This document shows positions 7,074 to 13,944 of a DNA stretch of 15,558 nt, in pieces (positions within the stretch are counted from its first letter, which is position 1; every line of letters starts with the position of its first letter). A program made the translations under genes and the position numbers. The notes under the pieces are model-generated. The model did not search any database. It had not been told where the DNA came from and saw only the letters and a list, made by a program, of their open reading frames with translations. Source of the DNA: RGIG3102 sp964369915 (GTDB lineage Bacteria > Bacillota > Clostridia > Oscillospirales > Ruminococcaceae); contig CAYJGG010000047.1 in NCBI GenBank assembly GCA_964369915.1, positions 1-15,558 of the forward strand. The letters are read 5' to 3'.

Positions 7074-7676
7074 TTATTCAATTGTTAGCATAACGCTTTC
7101 TATAATTGCTTGAACATCTTCATCTTCAAGTGTTATATTTCCACCATCTTCACTCACAAGCTGTACTGATAGATATATTGAGCCTGTGCCAGCTAATGTG
7201 TAATATTCAGCATACACTGTAGAATCAACAGTCCCCTGAAAACCTTCCCAAGTATAATGACTTGTTTGTATTGGAGCTAACTCTTCATAGCTATCAAAAA
7301 ACATTCTATCAGAAGCTGTATTTATAAGCGTTTCTTCATCGCTATAATAAATTGCAACTTTTGGATAGTAGTCGATGAATACAACATCATCATTACCTTT
7401 TGAAATATAAATCAAGTATGGATCCCCAGGTAAATCTTCGTATTCTCCTAATGCATCTTGTGCATGAAGCCCTGTCCAGCCTTCTGGCACAACAGCACTT
7501 AAAACTCCAGAATCGTAAACTTCAAGATTTGCTGATGTATCTTCAGATTGGGTTTGTGTAGCTGTACTTTCTGCCACATCCTCAGTTTCACCTGCTTCGC
7601 TCGAAGATGAATTGCACCCTGTTAAAATCATAAAACACATACCAGACATCGCAATTAATAGTAATATCTTTTTCAA
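7074..7676 (-). CDS. Predicted lipoprotein of unknown function
   Basis: This 200-residue protein is probably exported and lipid-anchored. The N-terminus MKKILLLIAM is followed by a hydrophobic core and a lipobox LTGC with the modified cysteine at 21. A Ser/Thr/Glu/Asp-rich linker (22-50) comes next. The rest is a small acidic beta-rich domain beginning at about LEVYDSGVLSAVVPEGWTG, a pattern seen in many clostridial surface lipoproteins. The start codon is TTG, with a strong AGGAGGG seven bases upstream (7690-7684) and no nearby in-frame ATG. It is monocistronic and converges on the HD gene. A palindrome overlaps the upstream edge of its promoter. I do not recognise a specific function. Confidence 0.8.
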   Translation of the reverse strand: MKKILLLIAMSGMCFMILTGCNSSSSEAGETEDVAESTATQTQSEDTSANLEVYDSGVLSAVVPEGWTGLHAQDALGEYEDLPGDPYLIYISKGNDDVVFIDYYPKVAIYYSDEETLINTASDRMFFDSYEELAPIQTSHYTWEGFQGTVDSTVYAEYYTLAGTGSIYLSVQLVSEDGGNITLEDEDVQAIIESVMLTIE

Positions 7677-7711
7677 ATGAATACCCTCCTATCATGTATT
7701 TAGATATTCAA

Positions 7712-7740
7712 ATTTTACTATAGAAAACCAAAGTAGTAAA
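7712..7740 (-). promoter_or_regulatory. Promoter of the lipoprotein gene
   Basis: On the minus strand TTTACT (7740-7735) and TAAAAT (7717-7712) are 17 bases apart, with a predicted start near 7705 and a short leader ending in AGGAGGG. The -35 is weak, which fits a need for an activator. Confidence 0.5.
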
Positions 7741-7757
7741 TGTGCCAAATGGCACAT
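7740..7757. promoter_or_regulatory. Palindromic operator-like site ATGTGCC-AAAT-GGCACAT
   Basis: A 7-base perfect inverted repeat is separated by four A/T bases. It is GC-rich for this AT-rich intergenic region and lacks a T-run. Its centre is about 43 bases upstream of the predicted lipoprotein transcription start, next to the -35. That is where CRP/FNR-type dimeric activators commonly bind, and the half-site TGTGCC loosely resembles their TGTGA. The regulator is not identified. Confidence 0.5.
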
Positions 7758-7867
7758 AATTAAAATATTGTTATCAAAAAACAATCGTATTTTAGAATAA
7801 TATTTATATTTTTTAGTAGTTTATTGAATTTTCTTTATAATCAGCTATCTATTTAATAGTGCTTAAA

Positions 7868-8392
7868 TTATAAATACAAATTCATTAAAATTTTAGTGTA
7901 ATATTCATCATTTATTTTAAAGAAGTTTTTATATTCTCCAATTTTTTCAAACCCCATTTTTTCATAAAGATAAATAGCGTTTATATTATCGTGTTTTACA
8001 CCTAAGTGGATAATCTCTGTTTTATTATTTTCTTTTGCAAATGATATCGCCTTATTCATCATATTGCTTGCCACACCATTATTCCAATATTTTTTCTTTA
8101 CTGAAATTGCTATCTCTGATTGATGTTCTATCCTTGGTCTAAAAGGTGACATAATTGTTAGTATGCTAACAATCTCATCCTCTATTTTTCCAACAAACAT
8201 AGCAGATGTATTTGATGAAGAAAATTGTTCTATCATATTTTCTTCTTCACTTACACTAATTGAAAATTCATTAGCACCAAATAAAAGATTATCACTTTCT
8301 CCACCTACTAATTTTAGATACTCAATAATATTCGCCGCATCTTCTTTTTTTGCTTTTTCAATAGTTAAAATTAATCCATTTTTAAGTTTCAT
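7868..8392 (-). CDS. GNAT-family N-acetyltransferase
   Basis: This 174-residue enzyme should transfer an acetyl group from acetyl-CoA to an amine. The central acetyl-CoA-binding segment is EIAISVKKKYWNNGVASNMMNKAISFA. In it the usual R/Q-x-x-G-x-G/A appears as WNNGVA, a variant common in Firmicute GNATs of the YWxxG type. The later GVKHDNINAIYLYEKMGFEKIG is the typical motif B region. A GTG three codons further upstream (8401) touches the ribosome site. AGAAAGG is correctly spaced for the ATG at 8392, so I use that. It lies 71 bases downstream of the decarboxylase on the same strand and is probably co-transcribed. The substrate is unknown. An amine produced by the neighbour is one possibility, by inference. 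Confidence 0.85.
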   Translation of the reverse strand: MKLKNGLILTIEKAKKEDAANIIEYLKLVGGESDNLLFGANEFSISVSEEENMIEQFSSSNTSAMFVGKIEDEIVSILTIMSPFRPRIEHQSEIAISVKKKYWNNGVASNMMNKAISFAKENNKTEIIHLGVKHDNINAIYLYEKMGFEKIGEYKNFFKINDEYYTKILMNLYL

Positions 8393-8463
8393 ATTATTCA
8401 CCTTTCTAAATAATCATCTTTCAAGCCATTATATATCACTAAATATTCTAATCCTTTTTCTTT

Positions 8464-9684
8464 TTATACTAAAACATTATTATTAATATCTAAAAATAAT
8501 TCTTTTGGTGGAGTTTGATTAGAAAATTGCATTGGAGTTAAAACAGCTGAATAGCTTCCTGCATTTTTAAATGCCACTAAATCACCAATATTTAATTTTG
8601 GTAAATTAGCATCAACTAAAACCATATCCGTAGCCGTGCACAAATTACCAACTAAATCAACAATTTCACATTCTTTACTATCATTTACAACAACAATTTC
8701 ACTTGGATTTTTTGTTGTGTATAAAGGTTCCCACGATTGCGGATTTATTTCATTAGTAAATTTCGAGACTAAAACTGAAATACTAGGTTTAATAAATCCA
8801 TTTAAAGTGTTGCAAAGTATTACATATGTTTTATTATGCGACACCTTTTTATCTAAAACTTTAGAAAAATATGTTCCACTTTTTCCTACAACAAATCTCC
8901 CTGTTTCTATATAAATTTGAGTGCCTTTAAATATTTGCTTAAGTTCTGTTAGCATTTTACTTGTACAGCTTCCTAATTTTTTTACATCAACTGGTTTATC
9001 ACTCGTTTCGTATGTAATTCCAATTCCTGAGCCCATATTTATAAACTCTAAATGATTACTAATAGAATTTTTAAATTTTTCTGCTAATTTTAAAACATTT
9101 TTATAATAATTATAAATGCTATCGCCATTTAATTCCTGACTACGTATATGAATATGTATCCCAACTATTTTGATGTTTTTATACAGTATTATTTCTTGCA
9201 TTTTACTAAAAAACACATCTTCATCTATTCCAAATTTTGAAGAAACGCCTTTATCATCGCTTAAATAAGAAAAATTCGGATTAATTCTAACTCCAATTTT
9301 TTCAACAATTCCTTTTTCACTTGCGACTTCTTGAATTAGTTTTATTTCATTTAAGCTATCTGCTATAATAGTTGATTTATCAATAGTTTTTTTAATATGC
9401 TCTTTTGTTTTCCCTGGTGCTGAAAACTGGATATCGCATTTTTTTACTCCATATTTTTCACCTAGTAAAACCTCGTGGACACTAGCCGCATCAACTCCAA
9501 GTCCATTTGATAGAACCGATTTTACAACATTGTGATTTGGATTAGTTTTTGCTGAATATAAAAACTTCACATTTTTAAAATTTTCTTTTAATTCATTAAT
9601 GCTTTTAATTATTTTACTTTCATCATAAATATAAAAGCTATCATACATTTCAGCTTGCTCTAAAGCTACTTTTTTATTAAACAT
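8464..9684 (-). CDS. Type III-fold PLP-dependent decarboxylase (DapDC/ODC-like), substrate unknown
   Basis: This 406-residue protein has the two-domain alanine-racemase/ornithine-decarboxylase fold. The PLP Schiff-base lysine is K46 in YSAKTNPN. Other motifs are DAASVHEV (65-72), SKFGI (149-153), GIHIHIRSQ (175-183, where most lysA-type enzymes have HIGSQ), the phosphate loop NMGSGIGI (216-223) and ETGR (260-263). The catalytic Cys-x-x-x-Asp is in GNLCTATDM (C349, D353), where diaminopimelate decarboxylases usually have CESGD. Near the C-terminus is NAGSYSAVLTPMQFS. It is therefore a catalytically complete decarboxylase, but the changed motifs and lone position argue against a standard lysine-pathway LysA. 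Relatives act on diaminopimelate, ornithine, carboxynorspermidine or carrier-bound amino acids. GNAT is next downstream. Confidence 0.85.
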   Translation of the reverse strand: MFNKKVALEQAEMYDSFYIYDESKIIKSINELKENFKNVKFLYSAKTNPNHNVVKSVLSNGLGVDAASVHEVLLGEKYGVKKCDIQFSAPGKTKEHIKKTIDKSTIIADSLNEIKLIQEVASEKGIVEKIGVRINPNFSYLSDDKGVSSKFGIDEDVFFSKMQEIILYKNIKIVGIHIHIRSQELNGDSIYNYYKNVLKLAEKFKNSISNHLEFINMGSGIGITYETSDKPVDVKKLGSCTSKMLTELKQIFKGTQIYIETGRFVVGKSGTYFSKVLDKKVSHNKTYVILCNTLNGFIKPSISVLVSKFTNEINPQSWEPLYTTKNPSEIVVVNDSKECEIVDLVGNLCTATDMVLVDANLPKLNIGDLVAFKNAGSYSAVLTPMQFSNQTPPKELFLDINNNVLV

Positions 9685-9737
9685 AATATGAGTAATCCTT
9701 TCTTATCATCTTAAAATATCTTATTAATTTCAAATAT

Positions 9738-9767
9738 AGTATATCACATAAGATTTAAATATTACAA
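9738..9767 (-). promoter_or_regulatory. Promoter of the decarboxylase-GNAT operon
   Basis: On the minus strand TTGTAA (9767-9762) and TATACT (9743-9738) are 18 bases apart, with a TG one base before the -10. It starts right after the upstream gene's terminator. A ribosome site AAGAAAGGA precedes the decarboxylase ATG. Confidence 0.55.
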
Positions 9768-9772
9768 TATAA

Positions 9773-9800
9773 AAAGTGGATAGAAAATTCTATCCACTTT
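9773..9800 (-). terminator. Intrinsic terminator of the zinc-ribbon protein gene
   Basis: An 11-base stem (9773-9783 with 9790-9800) has a 6-base loop and is followed on the minus strand by TTTTTATATT. It lies just past the stop codon at 9806. Confidence 0.85.
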
Positions 9801-9805
9801 GATTT

Positions 9806-10903
9806 TTAATTTCCGTTAGTTTGCATTGGTTTATCTTCTGATTGTCTTTGATAATTTTCAGCTATAACTTTTTCCTCGGCCACTTTATTAGCTTCCATAT
9901 AATTTTCTTCAAACTCGAAATAGTTTAATAAAGTATCATATTCACTTGGAACAAGCTCCATAATTAAAGCATCAGTTGAAACTCTTGTTCCTGTTGGTAT
10001 TTCGATATGTCTTATTGGCTCTAATAAGCTAACATCTTCTTCATAGAATGAATAATATGTTTCTTGATTACTTAAAAAATCATTATAAATATCTATTTTC
10101 ACACTGCCATAATCATTTTCTAAAATGTAGATATCATATGTTCCTGCTGGAAAATCAATTCCTGCTATTTTATCTTCATAATAATCAAATAAAATAGTTT
10201 GCGTCAATGGATTTTCTATTTTTTCCATTGTCATTGGTTGAGCATTTTCAGTATAAAAATGTGCAGGTACATCAGAATCAAGATTTAAGCCATCGCCATC
10301 TATTAAAGTTATTTCCTCAAAATAATCTTCTTCATCAATGCTGCCATATGTAAGCATTCTGCCATCTCTATTTACAACTAAATATCCCCAAACATAGCTT
10401 TCATCAGATTCTAAAAGCTCGATATTATACGTTCCTGCCGGTATATGAATACCTACAATATAAGCACCGCTTGTTAAGTTTGCAGAAAATTCATCACCTG
10501 TGCTTGGAATATTTACTTGTTCTTCCTCGTCTTCATATGAGCCAAAGTTAAAATCAAAATCTTCGTCTTCTTCACTTCCAATAATAAAATCATTATTTGC
10601 TTCTGGCACAATTTCTATATTTGAAGATGAAGAAGAGCTAATTGTATTAACAAAAGCCATTACTGCCACTACACAAAAAAATAAAACAAAAATACCAATT
10701 AATATTAAAACTGGTGATTTCTTCTTTTTCTTTACTCCAAATCCACCGTGCGAAGAATAATTTGATTGAGAGCTGTTTTGATAATACTTATTATCGTTAT
10801 TTGCATAAACATTTTGAGAATTTTGATTACCTTCTCTCGACATTCCACATCCTGAGCAAACTCCATTTTTAATATCTCCACCACATACTAAGCAATTTCC
10901 CAT
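9806..10903 (-). CDS. Zinc-ribbon, single-pass membrane protein with repeated IPAGTY modules
   Basis: This 365-residue protein of unknown function starts with a zinc ribbon (C4, C7, C16, C19). A Asn/Ser-rich stretch, a KKKKK stop-transfer patch and one membrane segment (about 64-88) follow. An acidic spacer rich in Glu/Asp (about 100-130) leads to the C-terminal region. The beta-rich C-terminus contains two related modules, IPAGTYNIELLESD (154-167) and FPAGTYDIYILEND (251-264), plus a weaker third, IEIPTGTRV (300-308). The likely topology is ribbon inside and modules outside. GGAG inside the first codons of an ATG at 10915 is correctly spaced for the ATG at 10903, which I use. It has its own terminator and is divergent from the PilZ gene. 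I recognise the architecture but not a function. Confidence 0.8.
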   Translation of the reverse strand: MGNCLVCGGDIKNGVCSGCGMSREGNQNSQNVYANNDNKYYQNSSQSNYSSHGGFGVKKKKKSPVLILIGIFVLFFCVVAVMAFVNTISSSSSSNIEIVPEANNDFIIGSEEDEDFDFNFGSYEDEEEQVNIPSTGDEFSANLTSGAYIVGIHIPAGTYNIELLESDESYVWGYLVVNRDGRMLTYGSIDEEDYFEEITLIDGDGLNLDSDVPAHFYTENAQPMTMEKIENPLTQTILFDYYEDKIAGIDFPAGTYDIYILENDYGSVKIDIYNDFLSNQETYYSFYEEDVSLLEPIRHIEIPTGTRVSTDALIMELVPSEYDTLLNYFEFEENYMEANKVAEEKVIAENYQRQSEDKPMQTNGN

Positions 10904-10980
10904 TTTTATCTCCATTCTTATATTAAAATTCGAAAATGAATTCCCAAACTTATATTCTTTTTACTTTCTTTCAAGATTAA

Positions 10981-11009
10981 ATAATACCATAATTATTATT
11001 TTAAATCAA
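10981..11009 (-). promoter_or_regulatory. Promoter of the zinc-ribbon protein gene
   Basis: On the minus strand TTGATT (11009-11004) and TATTAT (10986-10981) are spaced by 17 bases. The leader to the ATG at 10903 is about 70 bases and shows no clear structure. Confidence 0.5.
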
Positions 11010-11032
11010 TATACTTTGTTCATAAAAAAAAC

Positions 11033-11061
11033 TTTTCAAATATCTAAACATATGATACAAT
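11033..11061 (+). promoter_or_regulatory. Promoter of the PilZ / HD-GYP operon
   Basis: TTTTCA (11033-11038), a 17-base spacer and TACAAT (11056-11061) are present, with TGA directly before the -10 (extended -10). I saw no sigma-D flagellar pattern here. Confidence 0.5.
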
Positions 11062-11142
11062 ATAATTAATTATATAATAATATAAATTTATTTATTGTAT
11101 GTAAATAAATTTATAAACTCTAAGATAGGAACGGTCGTATTT

Positions 11143-11727
11143 ATGGTTTTTTTAGATAATGAAATAGATTACGCAAGCTATGATTTTTTAAATCAAAAAG
11201 TTGTTTTAAAATCAATGCCCGATAATAGTTTTTTACTTGATTCCATTGTTATTGATGACGATAAAACTTTACATACAATTCAAGTGAAAACAAATAATCC
11301 TGATGTTTTAAAAAAAGCAAAATCCGTGTATGTATTTTTTCCTTTCGAGGGAAAACCGATACAGTTTCAAGGAAAAGTTAGAAAAGCTTTTTTAGATAAT
11401 GCTGTTGAAATAGCAATTTCAAAAGGAGAGGAAGTAAAACTTCGTGAACACACAAGATTTACTACTAAAATTCCAACTATAATAAATAGTGTAATTATTG
11501 AAAATCAAGAAGTGGCGTTTAATAATCCAATAAAAGCTAATATCACCGATTTATCTGCCGCTGGTATCGCTCTTGAGGCTCCTCCCTTAGCTTTTGAAAA
11601 AGGGGATATTATTAAAGTTTCATTTAAAATTGACGACGATGAACTCGAATACCATTATCAGGTTTTAAGAGTAGGTGCTGTAAATGTTGACACATTCAGT
11701 TATGGTTGTAAGATAACTGAGATTTAA
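11143..11727 (+). CDS. PilZ-domain protein, predicted cyclic-di-GMP receptor
   Basis: This 194-residue cytosolic protein has a C-terminal PilZ domain. Both ligand-binding signatures are present: RxxxR as REHTR (101-105) and D/NxSxxG as DLSAAG (136-141). It should therefore be able to bind cyclic-di-GMP. The N-terminal 95 residues are beta-rich, with the YcgR-N-like layout of flagellar brake proteins, though similarity there is weak. A TTG 16 codons upstream (11095) has no ribosome site. The ATG at 11143 has AGGA, but 12 bases away, so the start is only probable. It is followed after 24 bases by an HD-GYP gene, forming a cyclic-di-GMP unit. The target (flagellum, exopolysaccharide or other) is not visible. 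Confidence 0.85.
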   Translation: MVFLDNEIDYASYDFLNQKVVLKSMPDNSFLLDSIVIDDDKTLHTIQVKTNNPDVLKKAKSVYVFFPFEGKPIQFQGKVRKAFLDNAVEIAISKGEEVKLREHTRFTTKIPTIINSVIIENQEVAFNNPIKANITDLSAAGIALEAPPLAFEKGDIIKVSFKIDDDELEYHYQVLRVGAVNVDTFSYGCKITEI

Positions 11728-11751
11728 TAAATTTTGAAAGGAAGGATTCCT

Positions 11752-12879
11752 ATGGCAAATATACAAAATGATTTAAATAGCATATCTATTGATTTTTTAT
11801 ATATTGGTATGCCTGTTAAAGATACTATTTTTAATTATAATGGTAAAGTTGCCCTTTTAGCTGCAGGAGAAGAAATCACTGAAGCTAATTTAGCACGCCT
11901 TAAAAAATTTATTGGAGAAAATAACACAATATGTGTATCAAAACTAACTTTTAAAGATTTAATAAAAAAAAGAGCTGAAGATGAAGAAATCGAAAGAGAA
12001 AAAAACAAACATGTTAAAGTAGTTGATAAAAATTACACTCCTCCAAAAGAAATTCAAAAATTTCATGATGAAGTTGGCAATTTTTTATCTAGTGTGAAAG
12101 ACACTCCTATAATCACTCCAACTCATGTTGAAAAACTTCACAAGTCAGCTATGAAAAGATTAGATTTAGTGGATCAAACAGATATATTAAAAAGCGTTAA
12201 TATGCCAAAACCTATGGACAAGGATTTAGAAAGACACTCTACAAATATTAGCTTTTTAAATGGCTTGTTTGGAAAATGGCTTTACTTAAAAGATTATCAA
12301 ATTAGAGATTTGGTTTTAGCTGGTCTTTTACACGATATTGGTAAAACAAAAATTCCTGATGAAATTCTTAATGCTCCAAGACAATTAACTGATGAAGAAT
12401 TTAAAATAATAAAAACTCATCCTACACATTCTTTTAATTTATTAGAGCTTGATAAACCAGAATTCAATAAAAATGTTTTAAGTGGCATACTTCATCATCA
12501 CGAAAAATTAGACGGCACTGGCTACCCTAGTAAACTTTCTGGAAATCAAATTGATATTTTTGCTAGAATAACAGCAATAACTGATGTTTACGATGCACTT
12601 ATTTCAAAAAGAGCATATAAAGATGATTTTAATCCTTTTCATGTTTGCAAATTGCTTACTACTGATTTTGCTAGTAGTTTAGATAATGATCTTGTTAAAG
12701 TTTTTATTCAAAATATAAGCGCAACTTTAATTAATTCACACGCTTTAATGAGCGATAATTCAATCGCTACAATTAAAAGAATACTGCCTTTTGATATAGA
12801 ATATCCAATTGTTGAAAAAGAAGGCACTTACATAATGTGTAATAAAGATTTTTATCCTATAAAATTATTGAATAATTAA
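11752..12879 (+). CDS. HD-GYP cyclic-di-GMP phosphodiesterase
   Basis: This 375-residue protein has an N-terminal region (1-150) with a charged helical stretch around 70-105 and no membrane segment. A complete HD-GYP domain follows. Visible motifs are RHS (161-163), HDIGK (194-198), THPTHS (222-227), HHHEKLDGTGYP (248-259) and ARITAITDVYDALISKRAYK (271-290). These supply the metal ligands and the GYP signature of enzymes that hydrolyse cyclic-di-GMP to pGpG or GMP. The start ATG at 11752 has AAGGAAGG six bases upstream. A TTG 18 bases earlier lies within that ribosome site and is rejected. It is co-transcribed with the PilZ gene. I see no receiver or other input domain, so the signal is unknown. 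Confidence 0.92.
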   Translation: MANIQNDLNSISIDFLYIGMPVKDTIFNYNGKVALLAAGEEITEANLARLKKFIGENNTICVSKLTFKDLIKKRAEDEEIEREKNKHVKVVDKNYTPPKEIQKFHDEVGNFLSSVKDTPIITPTHVEKLHKSAMKRLDLVDQTDILKSVNMPKPMDKDLERHSTNISFLNGLFGKWLYLKDYQIRDLVLAGLLHDIGKTKIPDEILNAPRQLTDEEFKIIKTHPTHSFNLLELDKPEFNKNVLSGILHHHEKLDGTGYPSKLSGNQIDIFARITAITDVYDALISKRAYKDDFNPFHVCKLLTTDFASSLDNDLVKVFIQNISATLINSHALMSDNSIATIKRILPFDIEYPIVEKEGTYIMCNKDFYPIKLLNN

Positions 12880-12946
12880 ATGAATTAGTCTTATTATTTA
12901 TAAAAAGTTTTACAATACTTAGCCTATTTATATATGGAGTAAATTT

Positions 12947-13300
12947 ATGACACCAAAAGAAACTTTAAAATTGTGGATAGACACATTTAATAATGCTGAT
13001 GCAAAAGCACTTGCAGATTTATATCATGAAGATGCAATAAATCATCAAGTGGTTACAGAACCTGTTGTTGGTAAACAAGCTATTTTTGAGCGATTTGTTG
13101 AAGAATTCAATTTAGCTAAAATGGTATGTATACCTGAAAATATTTTTGAAGATAGACAATGGGCAATAATGGAATGGAAAGATCCTAAAGGATTTAGGGG
13201 TTGTGGTTTTTTTTATATTATAGATGGTAAAATTAAATTTCAGCGAGGATACATGGATAAACTTAGTTTTCTTAAAATGAATAACTTACCAATAGAATAA
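12947..13300 (+). CDS. SnoaL/NTF2-like small protein
   Basis: This 117-residue protein has the alpha+beta cone fold of the SnoaL/NTF2 superfamily. The opening helix is MTPKETLKLWIDTFNNADAKALADLYHEDAINHQ. VVGKQAIFERFVEEF follows, then the beta strands WAIMEWKDPKGFRGCGFFYIIDGKIKFQRGYMD. Such proteins may be isomerases, hydrolases or non-enzymatic binders, so the function is open. GGAG lies seven bases before the ATG. It is 67 bases after the HD-GYP stop, without a clear terminator between them, and may share that transcript. A strong bidirectional hairpin follows it. Confidence 0.75.
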   Translation: MTPKETLKLWIDTFNNADAKALADLYHEDAINHQVVTEPVVGKQAIFERFVEEFNLAKMVCIPENIFEDRQWAIMEWKDPKGFRGCGFFYIIDGKIKFQRGYMDKLSFLKMNNLPIE

Positions 13301-13321
13301 ATATAATATAACTTATATAAT

Positions 13322-13354
13322 AAAAAACTGACATTCATTAAATGTCAGTTTTTT
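13322..13354. terminator. Bidirectional intrinsic terminator between the SnoaL gene and the fumarase operon
   Basis: A perfect 14-base stem (13322-13335 with 13341-13354) has a 5-base loop. The outer stem is AAAAAA/TTTTTT, so a U run follows on either strand. It sits between convergent genes, with the fumarase beta stop at 13356. Confidence 0.9.
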
Positions 13355-13355
13355 A

Positions 13356-13916
13356 TTATTTTTTATTTTCTAAATAATTTTTAATTCCAGTTTCGTATAA
13401 GTTTTCTCCTGTAGAATCTATAACAACTGTTAGCGGCAAATCTTTAACTTCTAATTTTCTTAAAGCCTCAGCACCTAAATCTTCAAAGGCAACAATTTCA
13501 GCCGATACAACTGATTTTGCTATTAATGCCCCTGCTCCGCCAATCGCTCCAAAATACACAGCTGTATTTTCAACCATCGAAGAAATAACAGTCTCATTTC
13601 TTTTACCTTTGCCTATCATTCCAGTTAACCCACATTCTTTAATTAAAGTTGGAGAATATGCGTCCATTCTATAGCTTGTAGTTGGCCCACATGAGCCGAT
13701 AACTTCGCCCTTTTTTGCAGGAGTTGGCCCTACAAAATATATAATTTGATTTTCTAAATCAACAGGTAGTTTTTCATTTTTATTTAATAAATCTACTAAT
13801 CTTTTATGCCCTGCATCACGTGAAGTGTATATAACTCCTGAAAGTAAAACCTCATCCCCACTTTTTAAAGTTTTCACTAATTCTTTTGTAAGTGGTGTTT
13901 GTATATATTTTTTCAT
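13356..13916 (-). CDS. Fumarate hydratase, beta subunit (class I, Fe-S)
   Basis: This 186-residue beta subunit of the iron-sulfur hydro-lyase interconverts fumarate and malate together with the alpha subunit encoded just upstream. Family motifs are SGVIYTSRDAGHKR (26-39), VGPTPAKKGEVIGSCGPTTSYRMD (62-85), GMIGKGKR (99-106) and YFGAIGGAGAL (121-131), ending in VVIDSTGENLY. Length and motifs fit the separate C-terminal subunit typical of clostridia rather than the fused FumA of E. coli. The AGAAAGGAA ribosome site is about 12 bases from the ATG, a little far. The gap to the alpha gene is 28 bases. The related L(+)-tartrate dehydratase beta subunit (TtdB) cannot be fully excluded by sequence reading. 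Confidence 0.88.
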   Translation of the reverse strand: MKKYIQTPLTKELVKTLKSGDEVLLSGVIYTSRDAGHKRLVDLLNKNEKLPVDLENQIIYFVGPTPAKKGEVIGSCGPTTSYRMDAYSPTLIKECGLTGMIGKGKRNETVISSMVENTAVYFGAIGGAGALIAKSVVSAEIVAFEDLGAEALRKLEVKDLPLTVVIDSTGENLYETGIKNYLENKK

Positions 13917-13944
13917 AATTTATGATTATTCCTTTCTATTAGTT

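Noticed and set aside
7740..7770. Possible sigma-54 promoter from TGGCAC
   Set aside because: The required TTGC at the -12 spacing is absent; the TGGCAC is one half of the palindrome.
7766..7784. Weak hairpin ATTGTT...AACAAT downstream of the GNAT gene
   Set aside because: It has only a 6-base A/T stem and no proper T run for the minus strand; not convincing as a terminator.
8402..8463. A TATAAT-like box between the decarboxylase and GNAT genes
   Set aside because: No acceptable -35 is found at 16-18 bases, and the short gap favours co-transcription.
8163..8914. Plus-strand open frames antisense to the GNAT and decarboxylase genes
   Set aside because: These are shadow frames of well-supported minus-strand genes, rich in Phe/Ser/Leu as expected from antisense of AT-rich coding DNA.
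10500..10760. Plus-strand frame with poly-Ser and poly-Phe runs
   Set aside because: It is the reverse of the acidic linker and lysine patch of the zinc-ribbon protein.
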